The notes under the pieces are model-generated. The model saw only the letters and a program-made list of their open reading frames with translations. It was not told the origin of the DNA and ran no database searches. A DNA stretch of 64,000 nucleotides, taken from CAWCBH01 sp963793785 (GTDB lineage Bacteria > Actinomycetota > Thermoleophilia > Solirubrobacterales > 70-9). Location of the stretch: contig CAWCBH010000003.1 of NCBI GenBank assembly GCA_963793785.1, forward strand, positions 1,736,001 through 1,800,000, given 5' to 3'. A program made the position numbers and the translations under genes. This document shows, in pieces, positions 9,858-19,202 of the stretch (the first letter of the stretch is position 1; each line of letters begins with the position of its first letter).

Positions 9858-11604
9858 TCATGCGGCGCTCTGATGGATATCTCGGCTCTCTGTGCTTCCC
9901 GCGGCCAGGGCCGCCAGGAGCAAGGGCAGGAACCAGGGGATGTAGAGGTAGAACCAGTGCTCGGCGGTGAGCTGGACCGCGATCATCACCGCGGCTCCGA
10001 GCGCGGCCAGCTGCGGCAGCGAGCGCCGCCGCGGGACGAACGCGACCAGCACCGCGAGGCCGACCGCGAACGCCTTCAGCAGGGTCTGGAGCCACTCCAG
10101 CGAGCTCTCCTGCCCCCAGATCGAGAACGGGAGACTCTCGTTCGAGCTGGCTCTCCAGGGTGCGATCCCAGAAGGTCGCCAGGCCGGCGTCGACGGCCGG
10201 GTGGACGAGCATCAGCGCGGTGACGCCGACGAAGGCGGCCGAGAAGAGGGCAAGCGGCCGCAGCGGCGCGGTGCGCAATCGCTGACCCAGCTCGACGCGC
10301 TCCAGCAGCCCCCGCTCGCCGGCCGCGAACAGCGGCGCCAGCGCCAGCGGCGCGAACTTGGCCATCCCCGCCAGCGCGAGCAGGCTCCCCCGCGCCACCG
10401 GCCTCGCGAACAGGACCAGCGCCCAGACCAGCAGCGCCGCGACCAGCGCGTCGTTGGAGTTCGATTGCAGGGCGTAGGTCGTGTACGGGTAGGCCGCCCA
10501 GGCGAAGGCCATGATCACGCCGAGGTCGCGGCCGCCCCGCCGGGCCGGAGCCGCCGCCCGAGCAGGAACAGGCCCACCACCGTCGCGAGGTCGAAGAAGA
10601 TCGCCGCCGCGCGGGCGGCCGGGAGGTCGTCCCACTCGCCCGACCACGGGAAGGCGGCCTCGAAGGGGACGTAGGCGAGGTAGTTGGCCGGGCCGTAGGT
10701 GTCGCCGAAGGGGTTGTCCTCGGGGAAGGCGTCCCAGAGCTGGTCGCCTGTCTCTGATCCGGTCGGCGCCGATCACCCCCGCGTAGCCGACGTCGATCAC
10801 GCTGTGGTCGCTGGTCAGGTTGAGCCCGACGCGGGCGCCGAGCAGCAGGACGGTGGCGATCGCAAGCCCGAGCGATCGGCGCCGAGGGACGAAGTCCCGC
10901 GGCCTGCCGTCCGCGGCATGGCGCGGCCTCGAAAGCCGATCCACAGCATCCTCGCCGAGCAGGTAGATGAGCGGCGGGTAGGCGAGCGGCACGCTCCAGC
11001 CGATCTCGGCCCGGGTCAGGAAGTGGTTGGAGATCCCGAAGCTGAGCAGGACCAGCAGGTCGAGGTGGGCGATCCGGAACGGCCGCCGCCAGTCGAGCAG
11101 CCCGAGGAGGAAGACCAGCGCCAGCGGCAGCCAGACGTAGGGCGCGTTGAGCTTGTGGCCGAACGCGCCCGGGTACCCGCGCGCCATCTGCCAGGCCACC
11201 TGGTGGCCGGTCCAGGACTCGCGCACGGTCGCGGTCGCGTCGTCGACCAGCACCTGGGCGACGACCCGCTCCTCGACCTTGCCGCGCCGGTTGACCGGTC
11301 GGAAATCGACGATCCAGGTCCCGGGGTCGATGAAGCCGGTCCTGAACTGAAGCGCCCCGTAGCGTGTCGGCTTCCTCCCGGACCTTCGGGATCGCCGGAG
11401 GCGATCCGCCCCGCCCGGTCGACGGTGAGCACGGCGCTCTCCGGCGGCTTTCCGGTCGCTGAACTGCCCGGTCACCGTGAAGCCGGGCGCGGGCGTCGTC
11501 GTCTTGCGCCGACGGCACTCGGTGGCGACCAGGCCGATCGCAAGCAGGCAAGGCGACCAGCAGCCGCCAAGGCCTCGCCGCAGCGCTCGGATCCCCGGCC
11601 TCAT
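9858..11604 (-). CDS. Polytopic membrane glycosyltransferase-like protein (GT87/DUF2029-like)
   Basis: About 580 codons. The N-terminus has one helix with a small extracytoplasmic region (PGTWIVDFRPVN). Membrane helices follow, including WLPLALVFLLGLLDW and AFAWAAYPYTTYALQSNSND, and the loop GDTYGPANYLAYVPFEAAFP appears once frames are joined. Such Asp-rich external loops and late helices (QLTAEHWFYLYIPWFLPLLL) are typical of polyprenyl-phosphate-sugar-dependent mannosyltransferases. Apparent frameshifts lie near 11430, 10930, 10740 and 10120. It is upstream of, and probably cotranscribed with, the single-pass membrane protein at 9212-9807. Confidence 0.6.
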
Positions 11605-11671
11605 CGTGCGACAGCGGCGGCGTCGTCCACCGCGGCGAGGCTAGCGGGTCAGAGTGGGCGCTGGACCGGCG

Positions 11672-13541
11672 CTAGGGAGCCGAGGCGCAGATCGCCGTAG
11701 ACCGTCGCCGTCGCCGTGATAGTCGGTGCTGGTGTTGGCCGTGAAGGCGATTTGCCAGGTCGTGGCGCTGGATCGGGCGGTCTCCCGATGACGCGTCAGT
11801 GACGATTGGTGATCGACTCGCGTCCCGAGAACACGTAGCCGCCGCCGAGAACCTTGACGTTGGTGCCCGTGCAGGCACGCGTTACGGTTGCAGGTCGTAC
11901 TCGTGTGTTGGCGCAGCGTGAACGTCGCGGCCGCGGAGGTCGTGCTGTAGCCGCTTACACCGGCGGCTCCGGTTGCGCCGGTCGCGCCGGTCGCGCCGGT
12001 GGCTCCGGTCGCGCCGCAGGACCTGTGGGTCCGGTCGGACCAGTTGCTCCGGTGGCGCCGGTCGGTGCCGGTCGCCCGTGGCGCCCGTTGCTCCGGTCGC
12101 TCCGGTCGGGCCGGTCGGGCCGGTGGGTCCGGTCGGACCAGTTGCGCCGGTGGCGCCCGTGCTCCGGTCGCGCCGGTTGCACCCGTCGCGCCGGTCGGGC
12201 CGGTGGGTCCGGTCGGGCCGGTGGCGCCGGTCGCTCCGGTGTCGCCAGTGGCGCCGGTCGCTCCTGTGGCGCCGGTCGCGCCGGTGTCGCCGGTGCTCGG
12301 TGCCCGTTGCTCCCGTGGCTCCAGTCGCTCCGGTGTCGCCAGTGGCGCCAGTGGCGCCGGTCGCGCCCGTGGCGCCGGTCGCGCCAGTCGGTCCGGTCGG
12401 GCCGGTCGCCGTCGCCCGGTGCCCGGTTGCTCCGGTCGCGCCCGTGGCTCCGGTGTCGCCGGTGGCGCCGGTCGCGCCGGTGGCGCCGGTGGCTCCGGTC
12501 GCGCCGGTGGCTCCGGTCGCGCCGGTGGCGCCGGTCGCGCCGGTGGCACCCGTGGCGCCGGTCGCTCCGGTCGTCGCCGGTGGCGCCGGTCGCGCCGGTG
12601 GCTCCGGTCGCTCCCGTGGCTCCGGTCGCGCCGGTGGCGCCGGTCGCGCCGGTGGCGCCGGTCGCGCCGGTGGCGCCAGTCGCGCCGGTGGCGCCGGTTG
12701 CGCCCGTGGCGCCGGTGGCGCCGGTCGCGCCGGTTGCGCCGGTGGCTCCGGTGTCGCCGGTTGCGCCGGTTGCGCCGGTGGCTCCGGTGGCGCCGGTGGC
12801 GCCGGTCGCGCCCGTGGCGCCGGTTGCTCCGGTCGCGCCTGTGGCGCCGGTCGCGCCGGTGGCTCCGGTCGCGCCGGTGGCTCCGGTCGCGCCGGTGGCG
12901 CCGGTCGCGCCGGTGGCGCCGGTCGCTCCGGTGTCGCCGGTGGCGCCGGTCGCGCCGGTGCGCCGGTGCCCGGTCGGGCCGGTCGGGCCGGTCGGGCCGA
13001 GCAGCCCGATCGCGCCGGTCGCGCCGGTCGCGCCGGTGGCGCCGGTTGCGCCGGTCGCTCCGGTGTCGCCTGTGTCGCCGGTGTCTCCGGTTGCGCCGGT
13101 GGCGCCGGTCGGCGCCGGTGGGCCCAGTCGGTCACCCTGCCGCCAGTCGGACCGGTCGGTCCCGCGAGCCAGAGCCGCCACCGCCACCAGCCGGCCCGCG
13201 TCGGGCCGGTCGGACCGCGCGCTCCCTGCGGGCCGGTGGGCCCGGTGGGGCCCGGAGGTCCCGGCGTTCAAGTTGAAGGCGACGCGGCGCTCGTTGTCCT
13301 TGCACTCCTTGTCCTCGGGGACGAACCTGATCCGGGCCTTCTTCGGCTTGTTGGTCTTGATGCAGCCGTACATCGGGCCCGAGTAGGTCCGTTCGGCGTC
13401 CCCGCGGCTGCGCCGGCGGGAAAGACGGCGATCAGCGACAGCGAGACGGCCAGGCAGAGGCCGAGCCGGGCCGAAACCGCCCGCGGTGAAGCGGCGCCCC
13501 GGGGGGAAACGGAAGCCGGAGCTGTCGCCCTGCATGTTCAT
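11672..13541 (-). CDS. Secreted collagen-like repeat protein
   Basis: Domains in order: an N-terminal signal peptide readable after correcting two frameshifts (LGLCLAVSLSLIAVFPAGAA), then a small domain with two cysteines (YSGPMYGCIKTNKPKKARI, DKECKDNERRVAFNLN), then about 380 residues of Gly-X-Y triplets dominated by GAT with GPT and GDT, then a C-terminal beta-like domain beginning GYSTTSAAATFTLRQH and including VLGGGYVFSG and TWQIAFTANT. Thr in the Y position recalls the O-glycosylated GPT/GDT repeats of BclA-type exosporium fibres. A surface fibre is inferred, possibly glycosylated by products of the adjacent glycosyltransferase genes. The repeats make this stretch especially prone to indels, and the exact repeat number is unreliable. 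Confidence 0.75.
11960..13110 (-). repeat. Gly-X-Thr coding triplet repeats (nine-base tandem periodicity)
   Basis: The stretch consists of variants of a nine-base unit encoding Gly-Ala-Thr, with Pro or Asp replacing Ala in short runs. Blocks of GPT occur near 12120-12230, 12400 and 12980. At least eight apparent frame changes fall inside. The complementary strand is open over long distances as an Ala-Pro-Val repeat, which is only the antisense reading. Confidence 0.85.
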
Positions 13542-13551
13542 CTGGGAAGTG

Positions 13552-13570
13552 AAAAGGCCCGAGAGGGCCT
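13552..13570 (-). terminator. Putative rho-independent terminator after nadA
   Basis: A perfect six-base stem (AGGCCC / GGGCCT) with a TCTC loop runs directly into TTTT when read on the minus strand. It lies between the nadA stop and the collagen-like gene start, so it should end nadA transcription. It could instead attenuate read-through into the collagen gene. Confidence 0.55.
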
Positions 13571-13691
13571 AGTGCGCGGCACGAACGCCACCCCTATTTC
13601 TACCCGATCGAGGAATCCCTGTAAAGCGAGAGAAAGCGGGCGCAACGCGTGTTGCCCGAGAAATGGACTGGTTTGCACCCCAAAACTGCCG

Positions 13692-14726
13692 TCAACCTAT
13701 CGCGACCATCCGCTCGATCGGCACCCGGGCCCGCTCGGCCAGCTCGCTCGGAGACCTTGACCTCGTACTGCATCTCGCGCAGCGAGTCGCGGATCTTCGG
13801 CAGCGTGATCATCTTCATGTAGCGGCAGAAGGCCATCCGGTTGGCCTCGATCAGGTTCGCCTGCGGCGCCGCCTGGCGGAGCGGATAGAGCATCCCGTTC
13901 TCGGTCGCGACGATGTAGCTGCCGTCGGGGTGGGAGGTGACGTGGTCGAGCATCCCCGACGTCGACAGCATGTGGACGCCGTCGGAGCCGATGTCGCCGG
14001 CGGCGACGTACTCCATCGCCTGGCGTCGAGCAGCCGCACTCGGGGTGGATCAGGAACTCGGCCTCGGGATGCTCGGCGCGGGTGCGCTCGATGTCCGTCG
14101 GGCCGGATCCCGGCGTGGACGTGGCACTCGCCGTCCCAGACGTGGAAGCGGGCCCGCCGCTCGGGATCCTCGAGCAGGCCGGTCTCGCGCTCCACGAACG
14201 CCCCCAGCCACATGTCGGGGCCGAAGAGGATCTCGGTCTCGGGGCCGTGCTCGGCCCAGATGTGCTCGACCACCCCCACCGCGTTGGAGGAGGTGCAGCA
14301 GTAGTCGGTCTCCGCCTTCACCTCGGCCGAGGTGTTGACGTACATCACCACCACCGCGCCCGGGTGCTTGGCCTTCCAGTCGCGCAGCTGCTCGGCGGTG
14401 ATCGAGTCCGACAGCGAGCAGCCGGCGTCGGGGTCGGGGATCAGGACCCGCTTCTGGGGCGAGAGGATCGAGGCCGTCTCGGCCATGAAGTGGACGCCGC
14501 AGAAGACGATCACCTCGGCCTCGGTGGCGGCGGCGCGGCGCGAGAGCCCGAGCGAGTCGCCGAGGTGGTCGGCGACGTCCTGGACCTCGGGCAGCTGGTA
14601 GTTGTGGGCGAGGATGACCGCGTTGCGCTGCGCCGCGAGGGCGCGGATCTCCTCGCTCAGCTCGCGAACCTGGTCCGGCGCCAGCTCGGCTGTCGAAGTG
14701 GGTTGGATGGTCGGGAGCTCCTGCAT
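13692..14726 (-). CDS. nadA: Quinolinate synthase
   Basis: NadA condenses iminoaspartate with dihydroxyacetone phosphate to quinolinate using a 4Fe-4S cluster. The sequence shows NAVILAHNYQLPEVQDVADH, FCGVHFMAETASILSP, the cluster cysteine region PDAGCSLSDS, YVNTSAEVKAETDYCCTSSN, FGPDMWLGAF and FLIHPECGCS, then VHMLSTSGMLDHV and NRMAFCRYMKMITL. The start is supported by AGGAGG just before ATG 14726. The length of about 345 residues is normal. Apparent frameshifts near 14100, 14030 and 13750 are repaired by single bases, and the restored C-terminus is VPIERMVAIG. It is divergent from mutM. No nadB lies nearby, while nadC is 2.5 kb away. Confidence 0.92.
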
Positions 14727-14814
14727 GAGCCCTCCTGTCCTTTCCTATGTTCGCTGGCCCGGCGTCGTGCCTCGAACCAGTCGAATGACCTTCGCCTAAG
14801 TCTACCCTCAAGCG

Positions 14815-15674
14815 ATGCCCGAGCTGCCCGAGGTCGAGATCACCGCCCGCCGCCTCGACGCCGCCCTGCACGGAGCCGAGGTCGAGTCGGCGCTGGCGAC
14901 CGGGATCAACGTGATGAAGACCTTCGATCCGCCGCTGGAGTCGCTCGAGGGCGGCGCGGTCGCCTCGGTGCGGCGGGTCGGCAAGATGCCGGTGGTCTCC
15001 TTCTCCGGCGACGGGGAACGAGCTGTCGCTGCTGATCCACCTGATGTCGGCGGGGCGGCTGCAGGTGTTCGACAAGCGCGGCTCGCTGCGCGACCGCGCC
15101 TCGCGGCTGCTGGTGCGGCTGGACGACGGCCGCGAGCTGCGGCTGCGCGAGTTCGGGACCCGCCAGCGGGCCTGGGCGAAGCTGCTGCCGGCCGCCGACG
15201 TCGCCGGCGAGGAGATGGTCGCCACCCTGGGGCCCGAGGCCTGGCCGGCGCCGCCGCTGGAGCAGCTCGCCGCCGCCGATCGACCAGCCCCGCCACCTGC
15301 ACCCGCTGCTGCGCGACCAGCGCGCGATCGCCGGCATCGGGCGCTCCTGGGTCGACGAGATCCTCTGGGAGGCCCGCCTGTCGCCGTTCAAGAAGGGCTC
15401 CGAGCTCGACGAGGAGGAGGTGGCAGCGCTGCACGCGGCCCTGGTCGTCCTCGGCGACGCGATCGAGCACTACGAGGAGACGATCGGCGACCGGGTCCCC
15501 GACAAGCTGCCGATGCCGCTGAAGGTGCACCGCCGCGAGGGCGAGCCCTGCCCGCGCTGCGGGACGACGATCGAGGCGGTCTTCTTCTCCGAGCACCAGA
15601 CCAACTACTGCCCGGCCGAGCAGACCGGCGGCCGGGTGCTGAAGGACCGGCGGCTGTCGCGGCTGCTGAAGTAG
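14815..15674 (+). CDS. mutM: Formamidopyrimidine-DNA glycosylase (Fpg)
   Basis: Fpg removes oxidised purines such as 8-oxoguanine and cleaves the abasic strand. The catalytic N-terminus MPELPEVE is present with Pro and Glu following Met. The helix-two-turn-helix region reads RAIAGIGRSWVDEILWEARL. The C-terminal zinc finger reads CPRCG, then YCPAEQTGG: three cysteines are in place, but the fourth position is Glu. The ending VLKDRRLSRLLK is typical. About 286 residues is normal. Apparent frameshifts near 15020 and 15290 are present. The stop abuts the stop of the convergent SnoaL-like gene. Confidence 0.92.
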
Positions 15675-16188
15675 CTACGGCAGCAGCCGCCGGGTAAGCG
15701 CGCGGCCGACCGTGAGCGGGTGGTTGGCGACCGTGGTCAGCCGGCCGCCGAGGCTGTCGGGGTCGCGGGCGACGCCGAGCTGGCGCATGATCGTGCCGCG
15801 GTCGAAGTAGACGCGCTCGCAGACGAGCCGGTCCTCCTCGAAGACGAAGATGGCGAGGAACTGCATCTCGAAGCTGCGGCCGGTGGGCGGCAGGCCGCGC
15901 AACGGTCCCTCGTGGGTGCCGTAGAGCATCGCCTCGACCAATACCGCGTCGTCTGCAGTGGTGCAGCGCGATCAGCTCGTTGCGCTGGTCGGGGAAGGCG
16001 GTCCGGGTCTCCTCGAAGTAGGCGGCGACCTCGGCCTCGCCGTCGAAGACGTCGCCGGTCCCGATCAGCTCGTAGCGCGGGTGGTGGAAGGTGTCCATGG
16101 TGACGTCGAACTCGTGGCGGTTCTCGGACTCCATGTGCTCGCGGACGATGTCCTCGCGCTTCTGTCGCAGCGCCTCGGTGAGGGTCAT
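15675..16188 (-). CDS. SnoaL-like (NTF2-fold) small protein
   Basis: About 170 residues: LTEALRQKREDIVREHMES, HPRYELIGTGDVFDGEAEV, YFEETRTAFPD, then EMQFLAIFVFEEDRLVCERV, the typical SnoaL order of a loading helix, a wall strand and a late strand with E-x-D-R-L. SnoaL/NTF2 proteins are polyketide cyclases, isomerases or ligand binders; no specific activity can be assigned. One apparent frameshift lies near 15955. ATG 16188 follows a weak GGGTGG site. Confidence 0.75.
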
Positions 16189-16274
16189 CGGATCCACCCT
16201 AACCGGGCGGTTGACTTGCCGCTGGCGGGGGCGGATACTCGGGCCGGTCCCGGCGCCCGAATCGAGGTCTTGCC

Positions 16275-17180
16275 TTGCGCCGACTGCTGGTCCCGCTGAT
16301 CGTGGTCTTCCTGCTGCTCGGGCTGCTCGCTGAGTCGGCCGCGGCCGATGCGCCGAAGGAGCGGATCGAGGAAGCAAGCCTCACCTTCAATGCCGGTGAG
16401 TCCAGCACCCTGGTCATCCCCTGCAGGACCGGCTACAAGGCGGTGACCGCCGTGATCGTCAGGACCGACCCCGGAATCTCGGTCTTCTACGGGTTCGAGG
16501 ACACGAGCCCGACTGGCGGGTCCCAATGGATATTCCGGGTCAAGAACCGCGGCAATCGGGCCGGCGTCGTCCGCGCCAAGGTTCGGTGCGTGAAGGTGTT
16601 CGAGCCACCCCAATCGGATATTGACGTGCTCTCACGCATATTGACCCGGCGAGAGAGGCTGGATCCGGGCGAGCTCGAGCGACTGATTGCGAGCTGCCCC
16701 CGCGGTGATGCGCCCCTGGGCTGGGGCTTCAGCGAGTCGGCCCCCGGCGGGCCGGCGAACGACCCGCCGCAGCCTGGAGCCGCGACGCGGCTCTTCCAGG
16801 TCCAGCCCAGCTCCGGTCAGTTCACCTTCGGAGTCGAGGGCAGCGGAATCGCCCCGGTCGACGTCCGGTTCCGGGCGATCTGCATCGACCGGCACCTGCA
16901 AACACGTCAATGCGACGCCGAGTATGAGGTCATTCGGCGCAGCTTCAGTTTCAACCTCGGGGCAGGCGACCGCGAAAACAGGAACCTTCGCTGCGGGCGC
17001 GGCACGGTTCCTGGCGCGCCCGGCTGGTCGCTGCCAGCAACGGACCCGTTCTTCGCCGGGCTATTCGACATCCGTGTCGGCGAGAACAAGGTCGGGTTCA
17101 TCAACCAGGGGGAGGCGACCCGCCGCGTCGCGGCCAGCCAGCTCTGCCTCGAGCCAGGAGGTCAGACGCCGCTGAGCTAG
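16275..17180 (+). CDS. Secreted protein of unknown function
   Basis: An intact 301-residue product. The N-terminus is a signal peptide (MRRLLVPLIVVFLLLGLLAE followed by SAAADA). The mature part contains six spaced cysteines and two similar halves, each with a pattern like VIPCRTGYKAV or NLRCGRGTVPGAPGW followed by F-x-G and a late R-V-x-N-x-G-x-A-T/V segment (FRVKNRGNRAGVVRAKVRC, VGFINQGEATRRVAASQLC). This suggests an internal duplication of a disulphide-stabilised beta domain. TTG 16275 follows a GAGG site. The function is not recognised. Confidence 0.75.
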   Translation: MRRLLVPLIVVFLLLGLLAESAAADAPKERIEEASLTFNAGESSTLVIPCRTGYKAVTAVIVRTDPGISVFYGFEDTSPTGGSQWIFRVKNRGNRAGVVRAKVRCVKVFEPPQSDIDVLSRILTRRERLDPGELERLIASCPRGDAPLGWGFSESAPGGPANDPPQPGAATRLFQVQPSSGQFTFGVEGSGIAPVDVRFRAICIDRHLQTRQCDAEYEVIRRSFSFNLGAGDRENRNLRCGRGTVPGAPGWSLPATDPFFAGLFDIRVGENKVGFINQGEATRRVAASQLCLEPGGQTPLS

Positions 17181-18027
17181 GCCGGCTCGACGTAGATGCT
17201 GAGGTCGAGCGCCGGCGCCGAGTGGGTCAGTGCGCCGACGGAGATGAAGTCGACCCCGGTCTCGGCGATCGCGCGGACGTTCTCGAGCGTCACGCCGCCG
17301 GAAGCCTCGAGCTGCGGACTCGACTCCGAGGCGTCGCGCAGCTCGACCGCGCGCCGCAGCTGCTCGGGGTCCATGTTGTCGAGCAGCAGCCGTTGCGCGC
17401 CGGCGGCGAGCGCCTCCTCGACCTCGCTCTCGTTGCGGCACTCGACCTCGACCGCAAGCTCGGGCCTGGCCTCGCGGGCCGCCGCCACCGCCGCCGCCAA
17501 CCCGCCGGCAAGGGCGACGTGGTTCTCCTTGATCAGGATCGCGTCGTAGAGGCCGATCCGGTGGTTAGTTCCTCCGCCCGCGGCGACCGCCTGCTTCTCC
17601 AGCGCCCGCAGGCCGGGGGTCGTCTTGCGGGTGTCGAGGATCGTGGCGCCGGTTCCCTCAACCGCGGCGACGAAGCGAGCGGTCATGGTGGCGATGCCGG
17701 AGAGGTGGGCGAGGAAGTTGAGCGCCGTGCGCTCCGCGCGCCAGCAGCGCCCCGCGCGGGCCCGTCGACGACTGGCCACCGGCGCCGGCACCTCCTCGAC
17801 CCAGCTGCCCTCTGGCGCCTGCGGCGTCGAAGTCGTCGACGCCGCAGCTGGCGAAACGCCTCCCGACGCCGCCGCGAGGCCGAAGATCACCCCCTGCTGC
17901 TTCTGGACGATCCGCGCCCCGGGCGCGGGCGTCGGCCGGCACCACCGCCTCCGCGGTCACGTCGCCCGTCACCGACGTCCTCGGCCAGCGCCCGCGCCAC
18001 CAGCTCGCTCAGCTCCGCGTCCTTCAT
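17177..18027 (-). CDS. nadC: Nicotinate-nucleotide pyrophosphorylase (quinolinate phosphoribosyltransferase)
   Basis: NadC decarboxylates quinolinate and joins it to PRPP, giving nicotinate mononucleotide, the step after NadA. Motifs: ELVARALAEDVGDGDVTAEA (after one corrected base), RTALNFLAHLSGIATMTARF, ILDTRKTTPGLRALEKQAV, GGGTNHRIGLYDAILIKENH, VEVECRNESEVEEAL, LLLDNMDPEQL and LEASGGVTLENVRAIAETGV. About 283 residues, as expected. Apparent frameshifts lie near 17975 and 17870-17740. Its stop overlaps the stop of the convergent secreted-protein gene (CTAG). Confidence 0.92.
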
Positions 18028-18096
18028 GCCCGACGGCAGCCTAGAGAGCGCTCCGCGATCTCACGTTCGGCGCATCTGCGACGTTTAATCACCGGT

Positions 18097-18564
18097 TTGA
18101 GCGACTTGCCGCCATTCCAGAGCCTGCTCGAGGAGCACTCGAGCGACGTGCTCGGGTTCCTGATCGCCTCGGTCGGCCCTCAGGACGCCGAGGACTGCTT
18201 CCAGGAGACGTTCCTGGCCGCGATTCGCGCCTACCCCCGGCTCGATGACGACCGCAACCTGCGCGGCTGGCTGCTGACGATCGCCCACCGCAAGGCGATC
18301 GACCACCACCGGGCCCGCAAGCGCCGGCCCGACCCGGTCGGCGACGCCCCCGAGGTCGCGGTCAGCGATCGCGAGGCCGGAGCCGACCGCGGGATCTGGT
18401 CGGCGGTCGCGACCCTTCCCCCCAAGCAGCGGACCGCGGTGGCGCTGCGCTTTGCCTGCGACATGCCCCATCGAAAGATCGCCGAGACCCTGGGGGGCAG
18501 CGAAGAGGCGGCGAGACAAAACGTCCACGAAGGCCTGAAGAAACTGAGAGAGGTGCTGGCATGA
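18097..18564 (+). CDS. RNA polymerase sigma factor, ECF-like
   Basis: 155 residues, intact. Region 2 reads FQSLLEEHSSDVLGFLIASV, then DAEDCFQETFLAAIRAYPRL and NLRGWLLTIAHRKAIDHHRA, which are the core-binding and -10 recognition segments. Region 4 reads LPPKQRTAVALRFACDMPHR, then KIAETLGGSEEAARQNVHEG, a helix-turn-helix for the -35 element. The start is TTG 18097 with little ribosome-site support. The stop overlaps the ATG of ogt (ATGA), so the two are translationally coupled and the sigma factor probably controls, or is controlled with, alkylation repair. Confidence 0.88.
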   Translation: MSDLPPFQSLLEEHSSDVLGFLIASVGPQDAEDCFQETFLAAIRAYPRLDDDRNLRGWLLTIAHRKAIDHHRARKRRPDPVGDAPEVAVSDREAGADRGIWSAVATLPPKQRTAVALRFACDMPHRKIAETLGGSEEAARQNVHEGLKKLREVLA

Positions 18565-19202
18565 ACGCCAAGAGCAACCGCAGACCAAACGACAGCGCCC
18601 TCGGGCGCCGCGTCGCCGCGGCCGCCGAGGAGGCGACCCCCGACACCAGCGCGCTGGTCGCCCGCTTCGCGGCCCGGGCCGCGGACGAGGGCCTGCTCGA
18701 CGTCGCCTACGCCCACGCCGACTCGCCGTTCGGGCGGCTTTCGCTGGCGGCGACCTCGCGGGGCCTGGTCAAGGTCGGGCTGCCCAACGAGGACTTCGAC
18801 CGGTTCCTCGGCCGGCTGGCCGAGGGGATCTCGCCGCGGGTGCTGGAGCTGCCGCAGCGACTCGACGAGGCGCGGCGCGAGCTCGACCTCTACTTCGAGG
18901 GGCGGCTGCGCGAGTTCGACCTGCCCCTGGACTGGCAGCTCAGCCACGGCTTTCGCCGCAAGGTGCTGCGGCAGACCGCCCGCATCCCCTTCGGGAAGAC
19001 CGCCAGCTACAAGCAGATGGCCGAGCGCGCCGGCAGCCCGCGGGCCGTTCGCGCCGCCGGCTCGGCGCTGGGCTCCAACCCGATCCCGATCGTCGTCCCC
19101 TGCCACCGGGTGCTGCGCACCGGCGGCGCCCTGGGCGGCTACGGCGGCGGCCTGGAGATGAAGCAGGCGCTGCTGGAGCTGGAAGGAGTCCTCGAAGACT
19201 GA
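18561..19202 (+). CDS. ogt: Methylated-DNA-protein cysteine methyltransferase
   Basis: 213 residues, intact. This suicide enzyme transfers the methyl group from O6-methylguanine to its own cysteine. The active site PIVVPCHRVLRTGGALGGYG and the DNA-binding helix segment RIPFGKTASYKQMAERAGSP are complete, as is the arginine finger region AVRAAGSALGSNPIP. The N-terminal 55 residues before SPFGRLSLAAT are longer than usual, charged and mostly helical, and they do not look like the normal Ogt start. It directly follows, and overlaps by 4 bp, the sigma-factor gene. An anti-sigma-like role for the extension is only a guess. Confidence 0.9.
   Translation: MNAKSNRRPNDSALGRRVAAAAEEATPDTSALVARFAARAADEGLLDVAYAHADSPFGRLSLAATSRGLVKVGLPNEDFDRFLGRLAEGISPRVLELPQRLDEARRELDLYFEGRLREFDLPLDWQLSHGFRRKVLRQTARIPFGKTASYKQMAERAGSPRAVRAAGSALGSNPIPIVVPCHRVLRTGGALGGYGGGLEMKQALLELEGVLED

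Noticed and set aside
9514..11604. One very long protein joining the GT87-like gene to the single-pass membrane protein
   Set aside because: A strong AAGGAGG with TTG start at 9807 and a stop at 9858 in the other frame of the GT87-like C-terminus favour two genes.
11960..13260. Possible CRISPR or satellite array
   Set aside because: The repeat unit is nine bases with no spacers and keeps a Gly-X-Y coding pattern.
11854..13760. Long plus-strand open frames with Ala-Pro-Val repeats
   Set aside because: They are the antisense of the Gly-X-Thr repeats; the minus strand has a signal peptide, flanking domains and the collagen periodicity.
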